Numbered from the stretch's first letter, positions 45,272 to 54,354 are shown. The stretch is 64,000 bases of DNA from Chitinophaga filiformis (GCF_900102545.1 NZ_FNBN01000002.1:1214264-1278263), one strand, 5' to 3'. Notes: generated from the letters alone by a model not told the origin. Numbers and translations are program-made.

Positions 45272-45594
45272 TGAGTTGTTTTAAATGCTAAGAAATCCTT
45301 AAATCCAGCAGAAGGATGCATGCAAAACAACCCGGGCTCCGGTACCATGGCTGGTATGGAGAAGACCTGCTTAAGCAGGCTAGCCCTTACTTTGAAGTGA
45401 AAGACCCGTTATTTTGCGCGCAAAACAACAGGAGGCGGAGGAGTATTGGAGAATCTAAAGCCCATAGTGAACCATTTCAGATGCAAATATCTGACTTTTA
45501 TATTAAAAATAGTAGCAGGAAGATTCAGACTTTATTATCTTTATTCAATGCCACATTTCTCCTAATCAATATACCAACTTCTAAATCCCGAACA
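45272..45594. other. Intergenic region between divergent exporter and NTF2-like genes
   Basis: 323 bases. It contains a 14-bp perfect palindrome, CCTGCTTAAGCAGG (45366-45379), in a locally GC-rich stretch (45325-45385) that could fold in the leader of the exporter mRNA. The frame open on the plus strand from 45316 has no protein-like character before the ATG at 45595. No exact TAnnTTTG box was found on either strand. Confidence 0.45.
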
Positions 45595-46095
45595 ATGAAA
45601 ACATACCTGACATTGCTGTTTATCGCCATCTGCCATCTTTCTTTTGCACAGACTAACCAGGAACTATCTGCTACCATTATACGTCAGGATAGTCTCTTCT
45701 GGGATGCTTTCAATAAATGTGACACTGTAAAAATGAGCACCTTCTTCACAGAGGATGTAGCATTCTATCATGACAATGGCGGCCCTACCCTTGGCTTGTC
45801 TGCGCTGGTGCATACATTCAGTGTAAATCTCTGCAGCAACCCGACTTTCCATCTTAAAAGAGAAGCGGTAGCCGGGACATTCAAGGTGTATCCCTTGAAA
45901 AAGGCTGGCGCTATCTATGGCGCCATACTTTCAGGTGAACATGTGTTTTATGTCCTCGAAGCTGGCAAACCGGCACGGGCAGACGGACTGGCGAAGTTTA
46001 CACACCTCTGGCTATTAAATGATGGGGTATGGAAGATGAAAAATGTATTGAGCTATGATCATGGCCCGGTGCCGGAAAAAACGCACAGGGAATAG
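45595..46095 (+). CDS. Exported NTF2-like (DUF4440/SnoaL-type) protein
   Basis: 166 residues from the ATG at 45595, chosen because it gives a clean signal peptide (MKTYLTLLFIAICHLSFAQT). The mature part is one NTF2-like cone fold: ELSATIIRQDSLFWDAFNKC, then DTVKMSTFFTEDVAFYHDNG, and a C-terminal strand pair HLWLLNDGVWKMKNVLSYDH. Proteins of this fold include small enzymes and ligand-binding proteins; no catalytic residues can be assigned. Monocistronic; its stop codon lies in a small hairpin. Confidence 0.8.
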   Translation: MKTYLTLLFIAICHLSFAQTNQELSATIIRQDSLFWDAFNKCDTVKMSTFFTEDVAFYHDNGGPTLGLSALVHTFSVNLCSNPTFHLKREAVAGTFKVYPLKKAGAIYGAILSGEHVFYVLEAGKPARADGLAKFTHLWLLNDGVWKMKNVLSYDHGPVPEKTHRE

Positions 46096-46105
46096 TAGTT
46101 CCCTG
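46086..46105 (+). terminator. Small hairpin at the stop codon of the NTF2-like gene
   Basis: CAGGGAA and TTCCCTG (7 bp, 6-base loop) flank the stop codon, and a run of T follows about 15 bases later. A weak terminator between convergent genes. Confidence 0.4.
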
Positions 46106-46184
46106 CGCTATATCTGTTTTAATTTTACGTCTATCTTGTCGCCATCAGATTAACAGTAACCTGTAAACAGGTAGATTTGTGCCT

Positions 46185-48581
46185 TTATTCACTTCTCAGC
46201 GATTGCACCGGATTCGTCATCGCTGCTCTTAGCGTCTGGAAACATATAGTCGCCATTGCAATAAATACGGCGATAACTCCCGCCGCCAGGAAGATCCACC
46301 AGCTGATGTTAATACGATAGGCAAAGCTCTCCAGCCAGTGATTCATGACAAAGTAGCTTAGCGGTGAAGCGATCAGAAAAGCGATGATGACAAGCTGCAG
46401 GAAGTCTTTGGACAGTAGACCTGCAATTCCAGCCATTCCTGCTCCCAATACTTTACGTATGCCTATTTCTTTGGTACGCTGACGGGCGGCTAAATAGGAC
46501 AGCCCAAACAATCCCAGGCAACAAATGAAAACCGACAGTATGGTAACGTAGGCAATGATCTGTTGCCAATGTTTATCGTCCCGGTATTGGCGGGCGATAT
46601 CATCATCTATAAAACTGAACTGAAAAGGACTATCAGACAGGTACTTTTTATATATCCTTTCTATAGCGGCCAATGCCTCCGCGCTTCTCCCCTGTTTCGT
46701 TTTTACCAGTAATTGTTCATAATCCTTCATCACCAATACCTCCGGACCTATTTTTTGTTTCAGTGAATTATAATGATAGTCTTTCATCACACCTACTACT
46801 GTCATATTCATATCCCCCTGCCATTCGCCCAGCAGTTTCACCTGCTGCCCGATAGGATCATTCCATCCTGCCTGCTTCACAAATGTTTCGTTGACGATAA
46901 CCGACCGGGCAGAATCGGCGCCAAATGCCGGAGAGAAATTCCTTCCCTGTTGCAATTGAATTCCCAGATTGGGCAGATAAAACTCATCTCCTCTGACCTT
47001 GTGGCTAATGATGGTTTTGTCATTTACTTTTACTACGTTATTGTCGCCCCATGAATTGAAGCCTGCTACCTGTACTACAGAAGGCAATGCGGTCAATGCT
47101 GTACGAAAAAGCGGCACTAACTGGTCAGGACTACGCTGCGGCGGAAGCTTGATATTGATGACACCTGAAGGATTGTAACCGAGTTCCTTTTTCCCGATAA
47201 AGCTCATCTGCAGATAATATATCAGTGAGCCGGTAACAAAGACAATAGCCAGTGTAAACTGGAAAACCACCAGGCTTTTACCCAACCATCTTCTACCAGC
47301 CCGTGTTTTTTGTTTACCATACAACACTTCTGCCGCATTGAATCCAGACAGGACAAAGGCCGGGTACAATCCTGTCATAATAACGCTTATTGCGAGAATG
47401 CCGAGTACCAAGATCCATATTGTTGCATCCTTAATAAGGTGTAATTCAATGTGCCTGCCTGTGAATGAGTTGACTGCCGGCAATAACATTATACTGAATA
47501 CAATTGCCAGCACAAAAGCGGCAGTACACAATAAGGCTGCTTCTATCAGAAACTGACCGATGATCTGCCACCTGTTGCTGCCGTTCACTTTTCTGATACC
47601 AATCTCCTTCGCTCTTTGCAGGGAGTGTGCGATGCTGAGGTTTACAAAATTGATACAAGCCATCAGCAATATAAATGCGGCTATACCGGATAACAGATAC
47701 AGCGCTGTATACAGGCTTCCATCATATATGCCCGCATCACTTTGCACGGCGCCCTCCTTCAGATGCATACCAGTGAATGGCTCCAGACCAAAAGAGAGTT
47801 TCGTAGATATATCTTCCCGTTGACTGGCTTCCTGTATTTCTTTATCTGCCTTAGCCTGGAAAATACCCGCGAACTTTTGCTCCACCTTCTTTGCATCTGC
47901 CTGTGGGTGCAGCAATACAAAGGTGCTGAGGTATTGGTTTAACCAGCTGCCATCCTTAAAGAAAGATTCAAGGAATCTAAAGGGCAGTACTACATCAAAA
48001 CGAATAGAAGAATTTGAAGGTATATCCTTTGCTACTGCCGTTACGGTAAGTGTCTGCATGCCCTGCTCTTCTATTTTCAAGGTCTTACCTACGACGTCCG
48101 TTCTTCCGAAATATTTCATTGCCGTCTGCTCTGACAGCACAATAGAATGAGGGTCGGTCAATGCTGAAGCGGCGCTACCATATAATAATGGGAATGAAAA
48201 TAGCCTGAAGAAGCTGCTGTCTGCAAAAAGCCCTTGTACCTGAAAGGCTTTCTCTTCTCCGATAATATTAAAGCCGCCGACATTCCAGAAACGCACATAA
48301 TCTATTATCTCAGGGATTGCCTCTTTGAAAGCAGGGCCCTGCACCTGTCCTGACCCATTGCCTGTCGATGTTGCACCATTACTATCTGTTAAGGTAGTAG
48401 TGATACTATACAACTGTGGCGCCTTTTTATGGAAAGAGTCGAAACTCAACTCATTCTTCACAAACAGCACTACCAGCAATACACAGGTGAGGCCGATAGC
48501 CAAACCTGCTACATTGATAAATGAGAACAAGGGATACTTGCGGAAATTCCGCCAGGCTAATTTAGTATAGTTCTTTATCAT
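46185..48581 (-). CDS. ABC transporter permease, MacB/FtsX type
   Basis: A 798-residue inner-membrane protein of the same family as the permease at 13293. N-terminal KLAWRNFRKYPLFSFINVAG and membrane segment, a periplasmic MacB domain (FSFDSFHKKAPQLYSITTTL-like region), a first FtsX core with LQRAKEIGIRKVNGSNRWQI, a second periplasmic part, a second core with AARQRTKEIGIRKVLGAGMA, and the C-terminal motif NPVQSLRSE. No ATPase gene is adjacent. It is divergent from the GH115 gene; the substrate is unknown. Confidence 0.88.
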   Translation of the reverse strand: MIKNYTKLAWRNFRKYPLFSFINVAGLAIGLTCVLLVVLFVKNELSFDSFHKKAPQLYSITTTLTDSNGATSTGNGSGQVQGPAFKEAIPEIIDYVRFWNVGGFNIIGEEKAFQVQGLFADSSFFRLFSFPLLYGSAASALTDPHSIVLSEQTAMKYFGRTDVVGKTLKIEEQGMQTLTVTAVAKDIPSNSSIRFDVVLPFRFLESFFKDGSWLNQYLSTFVLLHPQADAKKVEQKFAGIFQAKADKEIQEASQREDISTKLSFGLEPFTGMHLKEGAVQSDAGIYDGSLYTALYLLSGIAAFILLMACINFVNLSIAHSLQRAKEIGIRKVNGSNRWQIIGQFLIEAALLCTAAFVLAIVFSIMLLPAVNSFTGRHIELHLIKDATIWILVLGILAISVIMTGLYPAFVLSGFNAAEVLYGKQKTRAGRRWLGKSLVVFQFTLAIVFVTGSLIYYLQMSFIGKKELGYNPSGVINIKLPPQRSPDQLVPLFRTALTALPSVVQVAGFNSWGDNNVVKVNDKTIISHKVRGDEFYLPNLGIQLQQGRNFSPAFGADSARSVIVNETFVKQAGWNDPIGQQVKLLGEWQGDMNMTVVGVMKDYHYNSLKQKIGPEVLVMKDYEQLLVKTKQGRSAEALAAIERIYKKYLSDSPFQFSFIDDDIARQYRDDKHWQQIIAYVTILSVFICCLGLFGLSYLAARQRTKEIGIRKVLGAGMAGIAGLLSKDFLQLVIIAFLIASPLSYFVMNHWLESFAYRINISWWIFLAAGVIAVFIAMATICFQTLRAAMTNPVQSLRSE

Positions 48582-48802
48582 AATGGACGGTATTGATAAG
48601 TTAATATAACCAAAACGAATGGAACCTCCCCGGCTTTTATTTATCCGGTTGAGCGCATTTTTAATCGCCTTTAAAGAGATTATGTATATCTTGGGATATG
48701 GGCGACCATCTTATCCTGATGTGAAAACTCAATTCTTTATGAACGGTAAAGAACTTTCCCGGATAGGAGATGGCATTCGGCCCTTAGACCCATTTTCCAC
48801 TT

Positions 48803-51331
48803 ATGCAACGGATAACATTCCTGATAGTAGCTAGCTTGCTGGCGCTTTGTTCCCGGGCACAATCCATCGTGACTGATAAGGCATCGAAAGAAGCATTCTC
48901 ACTTCGGAATGCGGTCATCTGTGTTGACCCGAAAGATGATGAACTGGTGCAACAGTCTGCCATCTGCTTACAACAAGATATTGAAATGGTGACAGGTGTA
49001 AAGTTGCCGATATCGGCGAGTGCCTGGTCACAACCTGTCATTGTCATTGGGTCAATAGGAAGGTCATCTCTTATAAAAGTGCTTGCAAAACAGATGAATC
49101 TTAGTCCTTTAAAAAACAAGTGGGAAGCTTATATTATCAAGACTTCAGCCCATAGCATTGTTATCGCAGGTAGTGACAGAAGAGGAGCTGCTTATGGCGT
49201 ATTTGAGTTATCCAGGCAACTGGGAGTATCGCCCTGGTACTGGTGGGCAGATGTACCGGTAAAAAAACAAGCTGACATTTTTATCAGAAAAAATGTTAGT
49301 GTCAGTGATGCGCCGAAAGTAAAGTACCGGGGTATTTTCATTAATGACGAGGCGCCTGCTTTGTCTGATTGGAGTAAGGAGAAATTCGGTGGATTTAATC
49401 ATCACTTTTATGAGAAAGTGTTTGAGCTTATCCTGAGGCTAAAAGGGAACTACCTCTGGCCAGCTATGTGGGGAAATGCTTTCTATGATGATGATTCATT
49501 AAACATTAAGATGGCAGATAAATATGGCATCGTGATCGGCACCTCACACCATGAACCATTGATGAGAGCTCATGATGAATGGCGACGATATGGTAGTGGG
49601 AAATGGAACTACGATAGTAATGAAGTGAGACTGAAAACATTCTGGCAACAGGGCATACGCAGGGCCTGGAATGAAAAGATCGTAAGTATTGGCATGCGGG
49701 GTGATGGTGATGAACCTATGTCAAGAGAAACGGCCACTGCGTTGCTGGAAAGAATTGTTGCAGATCAGCGGAAAATCATTGCAGATGTAACTGGTAAACC
49801 AGCAAGCGAGACTCCTCAGCTCTGGGCCTTGTATAAGGAGGTACAGGACTATTATGATAAGGGCATGAGAGTACCGGATGATGTGACTTTATTACTTTGT
49901 GACGATAACTGGGGAAACATCAGGAAATTGCCCAAACTAAATGACAAGCCAAGAACGGGTGGCTATGGCATTTATTATCATTTCGACTATGTTGGCGGTC
50001 CGCGGAACTATAAATGGCTTAACACCAATCCGCTGCCACGCATATGGGAGCAGATGCATCTGGTCTGGGAATATAATGTAAGGCAAATATGGATTGTAAA
50101 TGTAGGTGATATCAAACCTATGGAGGTTCCCATTTCCTTCTTCCTGGATTATGCCTGGGACCCGGAGAAGATCAGTGCTACCGACTTACAAGCTTACAGT
50201 GAGCAATGGGCAGGTAAGCAGTTTGGTAAAGAACATGCAAGGGAGATCGCGTTCCTGTTAAATCAATATGCTAAATACAACGCCAGGAGAAAACCGGAAT
50301 TGTTGGATGAGGGTACTTATAGCCTAAGCACTAATGAATGGGCAACGGTTGTCGATGACTATAGCAATCTGCTGAAAAAGGCAACGGCTATCGGGCATAG
50401 ATTACCCGCAGCATACCAGAATGCTTATTTCCAGCTTGTACTCCATCCGATAAAAGCCTGTGCTAATTTGAATGAGCTGTATTATAATGTGGCATTAAAT
50501 AAGGATGCCTATACTCATAAATGGATAGAGGCGAATAGCTACGCAGACAAAGCGAAGGTTTGTTATACCAATGATAGCCTGATCACTGAACAATACCACC
50601 GTCTTAATGGAGGGAAATGGAATCATATGATGAGCCAGACCCATATCGGTTATACTTACTGGCAACAGCCGGAACGGCAAAAGATGCCTGCCGTACGTTA
50701 TGTATCTGCTGATTCTGCTGTGGCAAAAAAGGAAGATAAACAAAAGGAACTTACACGGGCTATCATTCCCACAGGTGTAAAGGGTAATGTATTCTATGAA
50801 GAAGAGACAAAAGGTGTTTCCATTGCAGCTGACCACTATACCAGCGCAGTCAATACGAATAACATATATTGGCAGATACTGCCCGACCATGGCAGAACCG
50901 GTTCGGCAATCACCCCCCTCCCTGTCACCGCTTCAGTTCAAAAGCCGGGAGGCAATGCTCCTCATCTGGAGTATGAGATCTATACTTATAGCGCAGGAAC
51001 GTTTACGATCAATACTTACCACTCCCCTACGCTCAATTTTCACAATACAGAAGAGGGTCTTCAATATGCTATTTCTGTGGATGATGAAGCACCGCAGATC
51101 ATCAGCATCAATAAAGAAGATAAAACCAGCAGCAGTGGTATTTGGAATAAATGGGTGGCTGAGAATATTATTATTACATCAAGTAAACATGCCATCGCTA
51201 AACCGGGCAGGCATATTGTTAAATACTGGATGGTAAACGGGGGTGTTGTACTACAAAAGCTGGTATTGGATTTTGGCAATACTGCGCAAAGTTATCTCGG
51301 CCCCGCTGAGACTATTTATAAGGGTAAATAA
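48803..51331 (+). CDS. GH115 alpha-glucuronidase
   Basis: An 842-residue exported enzyme (signal MQRITFLIVASLLALCSRAQ). It matches glycoside hydrolase family 115 along its length. There is an N-terminal beta domain (VIVIGSIGRSS, GSDRRGAAYGVFELSRQLGV, SPWYWWADVPV). The catalytic barrel follows (KYRGIFINDEAPALSDWSKE, LILRLKGNYLWPAMWGNAFY, IGTSHHEPLMRAHDEWRRYG, MRGDGDEPMS). Then come DDNWGNIRKLP, YHFDYVGGPRNYKWLNTNPL and WIVNVGDIKPMEVPISFFLD, and finally a C-terminal beta domain. GH115 enzymes remove glucuronic acid or 4-O-methylglucuronic acid side groups from xylan. The family assignment is strong; no SusCD genes or other xylan enzymes are adjacent, so it acts as an isolated gene. A hairpin terminator follows. 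Confidence 0.93.
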   Translation: MQRITFLIVASLLALCSRAQSIVTDKASKEAFSLRNAVICVDPKDDELVQQSAICLQQDIEMVTGVKLPISASAWSQPVIVIGSIGRSSLIKVLAKQMNLSPLKNKWEAYIIKTSAHSIVIAGSDRRGAAYGVFELSRQLGVSPWYWWADVPVKKQADIFIRKNVSVSDAPKVKYRGIFINDEAPALSDWSKEKFGGFNHHFYEKVFELILRLKGNYLWPAMWGNAFYDDDSLNIKMADKYGIVIGTSHHEPLMRAHDEWRRYGSGKWNYDSNEVRLKTFWQQGIRRAWNEKIVSIGMRGDGDEPMSRETATALLERIVADQRKIIADVTGKPASETPQLWALYKEVQDYYDKGMRVPDDVTLLLCDDNWGNIRKLPKLNDKPRTGGYGIYYHFDYVGGPRNYKWLNTNPLPRIWEQMHLVWEYNVRQIWIVNVGDIKPMEVPISFFLDYAWDPEKISATDLQAYSEQWAGKQFGKEHAREIAFLLNQYAKYNARRKPELLDEGTYSLSTNEWATVVDDYSNLLKKATAIGHRLPAAYQNAYFQLVLHPIKACANLNELYYNVALNKDAYTHKWIEANSYADKAKVCYTNDSLITEQYHRLNGGKWNHMMSQTHIGYTYWQQPERQKMPAVRYVSADSAVAKKEDKQKELTRAIIPTGVKGNVFYEEETKGVSIAADHYTSAVNTNNIYWQILPDHGRTGSAITPLPVTASVQKPGGNAPHLEYEIYTYSAGTFTINTYHSPTLNFHNTEEGLQYAISVDDEAPQIISINKEDKTSSSGIWNKWVAENIIITSSKHAIAKPGRHIVKYWMVNGGVVLQKLVLDFGNTAQSYLGPAETIYKGK

Positions 51332-51335
51332 GCCA

Positions 51336-51374
51336 GATGCTTTTGATATGACTAAACAGCATATCAAAAGCATC
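51336..51374. terminator. Bidirectional terminator between GH115 and MBL genes
   Basis: A perfect 15-bp stem (GATGCTTTTGATATG / CATATCAAAAGCATC) with a 9-base loop, placed 5 bases after one stop and 10 bases before the other. Confidence 0.8.
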
Positions 51375-51383
51375 ACTACCTTT

Positions 51384-52151
51384 CTACAGTATTACTGTTT
51401 CACCGTTTGCCGGAATGATCAGTTTATCATCTCCAATATTGTGTTCGCTGGCTTTTTGCCTGAGAGAGGCTCTTGTAGTATGACAATGATCTAAAGCTTC
51501 CATGTGTACTGCAATGATCTTAGCGTTACCGCTTTCCTTTATCAATTGCATTGTCTGGGTTTCCTCCATCAGGATGGGCGTGGTTTCATACCCTGGCCAT
51601 ATGGCGCCACCTGAATTGATTACAATATAATCAGGCTTGAATTGCTCAATACTTTGCGCTACCAATGGCATCCAGATGCTATCACCTACAATGTAAATAG
51701 TAGGCTGTCCTTCGGCCTTCAATACAAAACCGGAAACAGTACCCATCAGCTTCAGGACTTCACCACTCCCATGTTCTCCTCCTGTTCTGTAAATACTGAT
51801 CCCATTCCAAACTGTGCTCTCCTCTACGGTTTCTGCATTGATGAATTGTTCGTTTTTGAAGTATGCATCATCAGCAGGCTGGTTGATCAGTTTAACAGAC
51901 TTATCCAGCGCCTGACTGGCAACAGGGTCAAAATGATCACGATGGGTATGGGTTACCAATACCAGGTCTATGTCTTTAGTGATGTCTTCGACAGACAATG
52001 GTAAATCTACCATTGGGTTCCTGGCTGCTCCGGTAAAGGAGTCGTAGGCGTCCTTGGGAGCCAGCATCGGGTCTACCAATATTTTCTTCCCTGCGTAATT
52101 GATAATTAATGCGGCGTTTCTTATCAGTTGAATGCTTGTATTCATGGCCAT
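51384..52151 (-). CDS. MBL-fold metal-dependent hydrolase (UlaG-like)
   Basis: A 255-residue cytoplasmic metallo-beta-lactamase-fold protein. The metal-binding motif THTHRDHF lies near residues 75-82, followed by IYIVGDSIW (a metal-binding Asp) and AVHMEALDHC (a His). The start IQLIRNAALIINYAGKKILV and the LVDPMLAPKDAYD strand are typical of the UlaG-like / beta-lactamase-superfamily-2 group of small-molecule hydrolases. There is no signal peptide, so an antibiotic-resistance role is unlikely. Substrate unknown. Confidence 0.85.
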   Translation of the reverse strand: MAMNTSIQLIRNAALIINYAGKKILVDPMLAPKDAYDSFTGAARNPMVDLPLSVEDITKDIDLVLVTHTHRDHFDPVASQALDKSVKLINQPADDAYFKNEQFINAETVEESTVWNGISIYRTGGEHGSGEVLKLMGTVSGFVLKAEGQPTIYIVGDSIWMPLVAQSIEQFKPDYIVINSGGAIWPGYETTPILMEETQTMQLIKESGNAKIIAVHMEALDHCHTTRASLRQKASEHNIGDDKLIIPANGETVIL

Positions 52152-52311
52152 ATGTCAATTTTTTAGTGATGTTAACCATGATTTTCCAAAATAAGGAGGA
52201 AGCAGGATAACATTTCATATAAGGTTTGAGTAGTTGTAAACGATGTTAATAGACAGACATATTTATTGCCTTCCAAAATACAAAAGTTGTGTAGAATTTG
52301 TTACGGTTATC

Positions 52312-52319
52312 TATTTTTG
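52312..52319 (+). promoter_or_regulatory. Promoter -7 box for the 126-residue hypothetical gene
   Basis: TATTTTTG is a full match to TAnnTTTG, with a TTG 22 bases upstream (52287). Transcription would start near 52326, supporting the ATG at 52332 over the upstream TTG at 52266. Confidence 0.5.
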
Positions 52320-52331
52320 ATCATCTATTAT

Positions 52332-52712
52332 ATGAAAAATAAACTGAGGAAAATAAGGATAGAAAGTAATGAATACCTATATGCCATTTCTAATAAATAT
52401 GAGAATGGTAATAGTACATTGATCATTCGTGTATTCCTGAAAGGTTATAAAGACACTCCATTAATGATCTCCTTTTTCACTCCTGATGATCCAATAACAG
52501 GCAATCCACTGAAAACGGGGTTTGATCTTGTCAATCATACCACCGGTTTAACATACAGGGTAAATATTCATGAGCCAAAGTATATTAAGGAATTGATTCT
52601 GCAGGGGATCAGAGCAGGATGGAGCGGGAAGAATAAAATTGGCGAACAGAATGGGATTGATTATTTAAAGAACCTGAGGTATGAAACGAAATCATTGTCT
52701 CAGTTACTTTAA
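52332..52712 (+). CDS. Hypothetical protein, basic, 126 residues
   Basis: A small soluble, basic protein (MKNKLRKIRIESNEYLYAIS) with alternating strands in the first half (LIIRVFLKGYKDTPLMISFF) and a helix toward the end (EPKYIKELILQGIRAGWSG). No signal peptide and no family recognised. It looks like the small Bacteroidota proteins with VWA- or lipocalin-sized beta folds, but I cannot assign a function. It has its own promoter and no operon partner. Confidence 0.6.
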   Translation: MKNKLRKIRIESNEYLYAISNKYENGNSTLIIRVFLKGYKDTPLMISFFTPDDPITGNPLKTGFDLVNHTTGLTYRVNIHEPKYIKELILQGIRAGWSGKNKIGEQNGIDYLKNLRYETKSLSQLL

Positions 52713-52798
52713 TATTAAAGGACAGGGAACCTGCTTAGATATAGATAGCAAATGTGGGGGAGCTATTTAACTGCACCAGGATCTATTTGTTAATTTTA

Positions 52799-52836
52799 TT
52801 TGCCATAATGTAAAGTTTTCTTTACTTTTAGTAAAG
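52799..52836 (+). promoter_or_regulatory. Promoter with overlapping GTAAAG operator array for the membrane-protein/HTH pair
   Basis: TTTG (52799-52802), 20 bases, then TACTTTTA (52823-52830) form a near-consensus Bacteroidota promoter. GTAAAG half-sites lie at 52810-52815, inverted at 52820-52825 and again at 52831-52836; the last two form the perfect repeat CTTTACT-TTT-AGTAAAG across the -7 box. A bound regulator would shut the promoter, as expected for autorepression by the HTH protein encoded downstream. Confidence 0.6.
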
Positions 52837-52852
52837 TATTAACTACCTACTT

Positions 52853-53203
52853 ATGCTCACATTTACTAAATACCTCGGAATAGCATTTACGCTTGCCGGT
52901 ATCCCATTGCTGGTCGCCGATTATTTACACGTAGGATCAGAATTGCTATTAATTACCGGATTGTTCCTCATTTTCTTCGGCAAAGAAAAGGTCGAAGATG
53001 AAAGGGCACAAAAACTACGTTCAGAAGCATTAATGATAAGTTTCGCCGTTGCATATATCGCAGATGTGGCCATTACTTATCTCTATAATGGCCAGGGATT
53101 AATTTTCTCTTCTCACCAACCCCGTTACTTCGTTGTCGTTGTATTGTCGCTCAGCATTATTATTTATTATGTGAAAACCTTCGCTACAGGATATAGTAAG
53201 TAA
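52853..53203 (+). CDS. Small four-helix membrane protein paired with an HTH regulator
   Basis: A 116-residue membrane protein: two hydrophobic segments near residues 7-45 (YLGIAFTLAGIPLLVADYLH), a charged cytoplasmic stretch GKEKVEDERAQKLRSEALMI, then two more segments near 62-112. The 'EDERAQKLR' element followed by membrane helices is common in small proteins encoded just before a compact Cro/CI-type regulator. The HTH gene starts 5 bases after this stop. The pair probably forms a membrane-linked regulatory module whose signal is unknown. Confidence 0.75.
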   Translation: MLTFTKYLGIAFTLAGIPLLVADYLHVGSELLLITGLFLIFFGKEKVEDERAQKLRSEALMISFAVAYIADVAITYLYNGQGLIFSSHQPRYFVVVVLSLSIIIYYVKTFATGYSK

Positions 53204-53208
53204 ACTTT

Positions 53209-53409
53209 ATGAAGAACAATATCAGAGTGGAAAGGGCAAAACACAATATTACACAGGCAGAATTAGCTGAGAAGATCAATGTATCCAGGCAAACCATTAA
53301 TGCAATTGAGCTGGGAAAGTTTATACCCTCTACTCTCCTGGCTTTAAAAATAGCACGTGTCTTTAACTCAACAGTCGACGAGATATTTTCACTTGATAAT
53401 GATGATTAG
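53209..53409 (+). CDS. XRE/YozG-type HTH transcriptional regulator
   Basis: A 66-residue protein that is almost only a helix-turn-helix of the Cro/CI type: VERAKHNITQAELAEKINVS, RQTINAIELGKFIPSTLLAL and FNSTVDEIFSLDND. This compact form is usual for the YozG-like group, which pairs with a small membrane protein gene. It lies 5 bases after that gene. The palindromic GTAAAG sites over the shared promoter are its likely binding site. Confidence 0.88.
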   Translation: MKNNIRVERAKHNITQAELAEKINVSRQTINAIELGKFIPSTLLALKIARVFNSTVDEIFSLDNDD

Positions 53410-53439
53410 AAAATATATTCTCCTTATCAACCGATGAAA

Positions 53440-53447
53440 TATCTTTG
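53440..53447 (+). promoter_or_regulatory. Promoter -7 box for the B3 beta-lactamase-like gene
   Basis: TATCTTTG is a full match to TAnnTTTG. It gives a transcript start near 53454, so the ATG at 53434 cannot be the start and the one at 53467 is supported. No clear -33 element is present. Confidence 0.5.
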
Positions 53448-53466
53448 CCCCCTACAATTCTATCAA

Positions 53467-54354
53467 ATGCCAAAGATCTTCCTGAAAAACACCCTCCTCG
53501 CCACAGCCATTTCACTGTCTACGCTGATGGCCAATGCCCAACAAGTACATGAACCCAATCTTAACAAGCCCGAATGGTCTGCGGCATACCAGCCGTTCAG
53601 AATAGCCGGGAATCTGTATTACGTAGGAACATATGACCTCTGCAGCTATCTCATTACCACGCCCAAAGGGAATATCCTGATTAATACCGGTCTTGCAGCT
53701 TCTGCACCGATGATCAAAGCTAATATTGAAGCATTGGGTTTTAAGCTGTCTGATACTAAGATACTCCTCACCTCCCAGGCCCACTTCGACCATATGGGAG
53801 CTATGGCTGCTATTAAAAAGATGACAGGCGCCAAACTAATGGTGGATGCGGGCGATTCGGCTGTAGTAAATGATGGTGGTAGTTCTGATTATGCTATGGG
53901 AGGCAGCGATACCATGCTTTTCCAACCAGTGAAGATAGATCGTATCCTACATGATAAGGATGTGATCAAACTGGGTGATATGCAGATTACTATGCTACAT
54001 CATCCCGGACATACGAAAGGTTCCTGTAGTTTCCTCTTTGACGTGAAGGATGAAAAGCGTTCCTATAAGGTCCTGATTGCAAATATGCCAACCATCATCA
54101 CAGAGAGGAGCTTCTCTGACATACCGGCTTATCCATCAATAGCCAGCGACTATGCCTATACATTAAAGGCGATGAAGGGCCTCAGTTTTGACCTCTGGGT
54201 AGCATCACATGCCAGCCAGTTTGATCTTCACAAAAAACACCAGTCAGGCGATGCCTATAATCCGGCTGCCTTCATGGACAGGAAAGGATATGATGACAAC
54301 CTGGATGATCTGCAAAAAGAATATGACCAAAAAATGAATACAACAGGCAAATAA
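53467..54354 (+). CDS. Subclass B3 metallo-beta-lactamase-like enzyme with Gln in the first zinc site
   Basis: A 295-residue exported enzyme with a signal peptide (MPKIFLKNTLLATAISLSTL, to MANAQ). It has the subclass B3 architecture: WSAAYQPFRIAGNLYYVGTY, YLITTPKGNILINTGLAASA, the zinc motif QAHFDH near residues 104-109, HHPGHTKGSCSFLF (third-site His) and the late ligand His in WVASHASQFDLH. In standard B3 enzymes the first motif is HxHxDH; here the first residue is Gln, the same change known in GOB-type enzymes of Elizabethkingia, which still hydrolyse beta-lactams. Soil Bacteroidota carry many intrinsic B3 enzymes. It probably degrades penicillins or carbapenems in the periplasm, but this is inferred. 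The gene has its own promoter and a downstream hairpin. Confidence 0.88.
   Translation: MPKIFLKNTLLATAISLSTLMANAQQVHEPNLNKPEWSAAYQPFRIAGNLYYVGTYDLCSYLITTPKGNILINTGLAASAPMIKANIEALGFKLSDTKILLTSQAHFDHMGAMAAIKKMTGAKLMVDAGDSAVVNDGGSSDYAMGGSDTMLFQPVKIDRILHDKDVIKLGDMQITMLHHPGHTKGSCSFLFDVKDEKRSYKVLIANMPTIITERSFSDIPAYPSIASDYAYTLKAMKGLSFDLWVASHASQFDLHKKHQSGDAYNPAAFMDRKGYDDNLDDLQKEYDQKMNTTGK

Noticed and set aside
45325-45385. A GC-rich stretch with many six-base palindromes, considered as a cloning scar or riboswitch
   Set aside because: No vector-like sequence and no riboswitch consensus recognised; only one 14-bp palindrome is notable.
45316-45594. An N-terminal extension of the NTF2-like protein
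   Set aside because: It lacks protein-like character, while the ATG at 45595 gives a clean signal peptide.
48619-48834. A 71-codon open frame upstream of the GH115 gene
   Set aside because: It overlaps the GH115 signal peptide coding region and has no recognisable domain.
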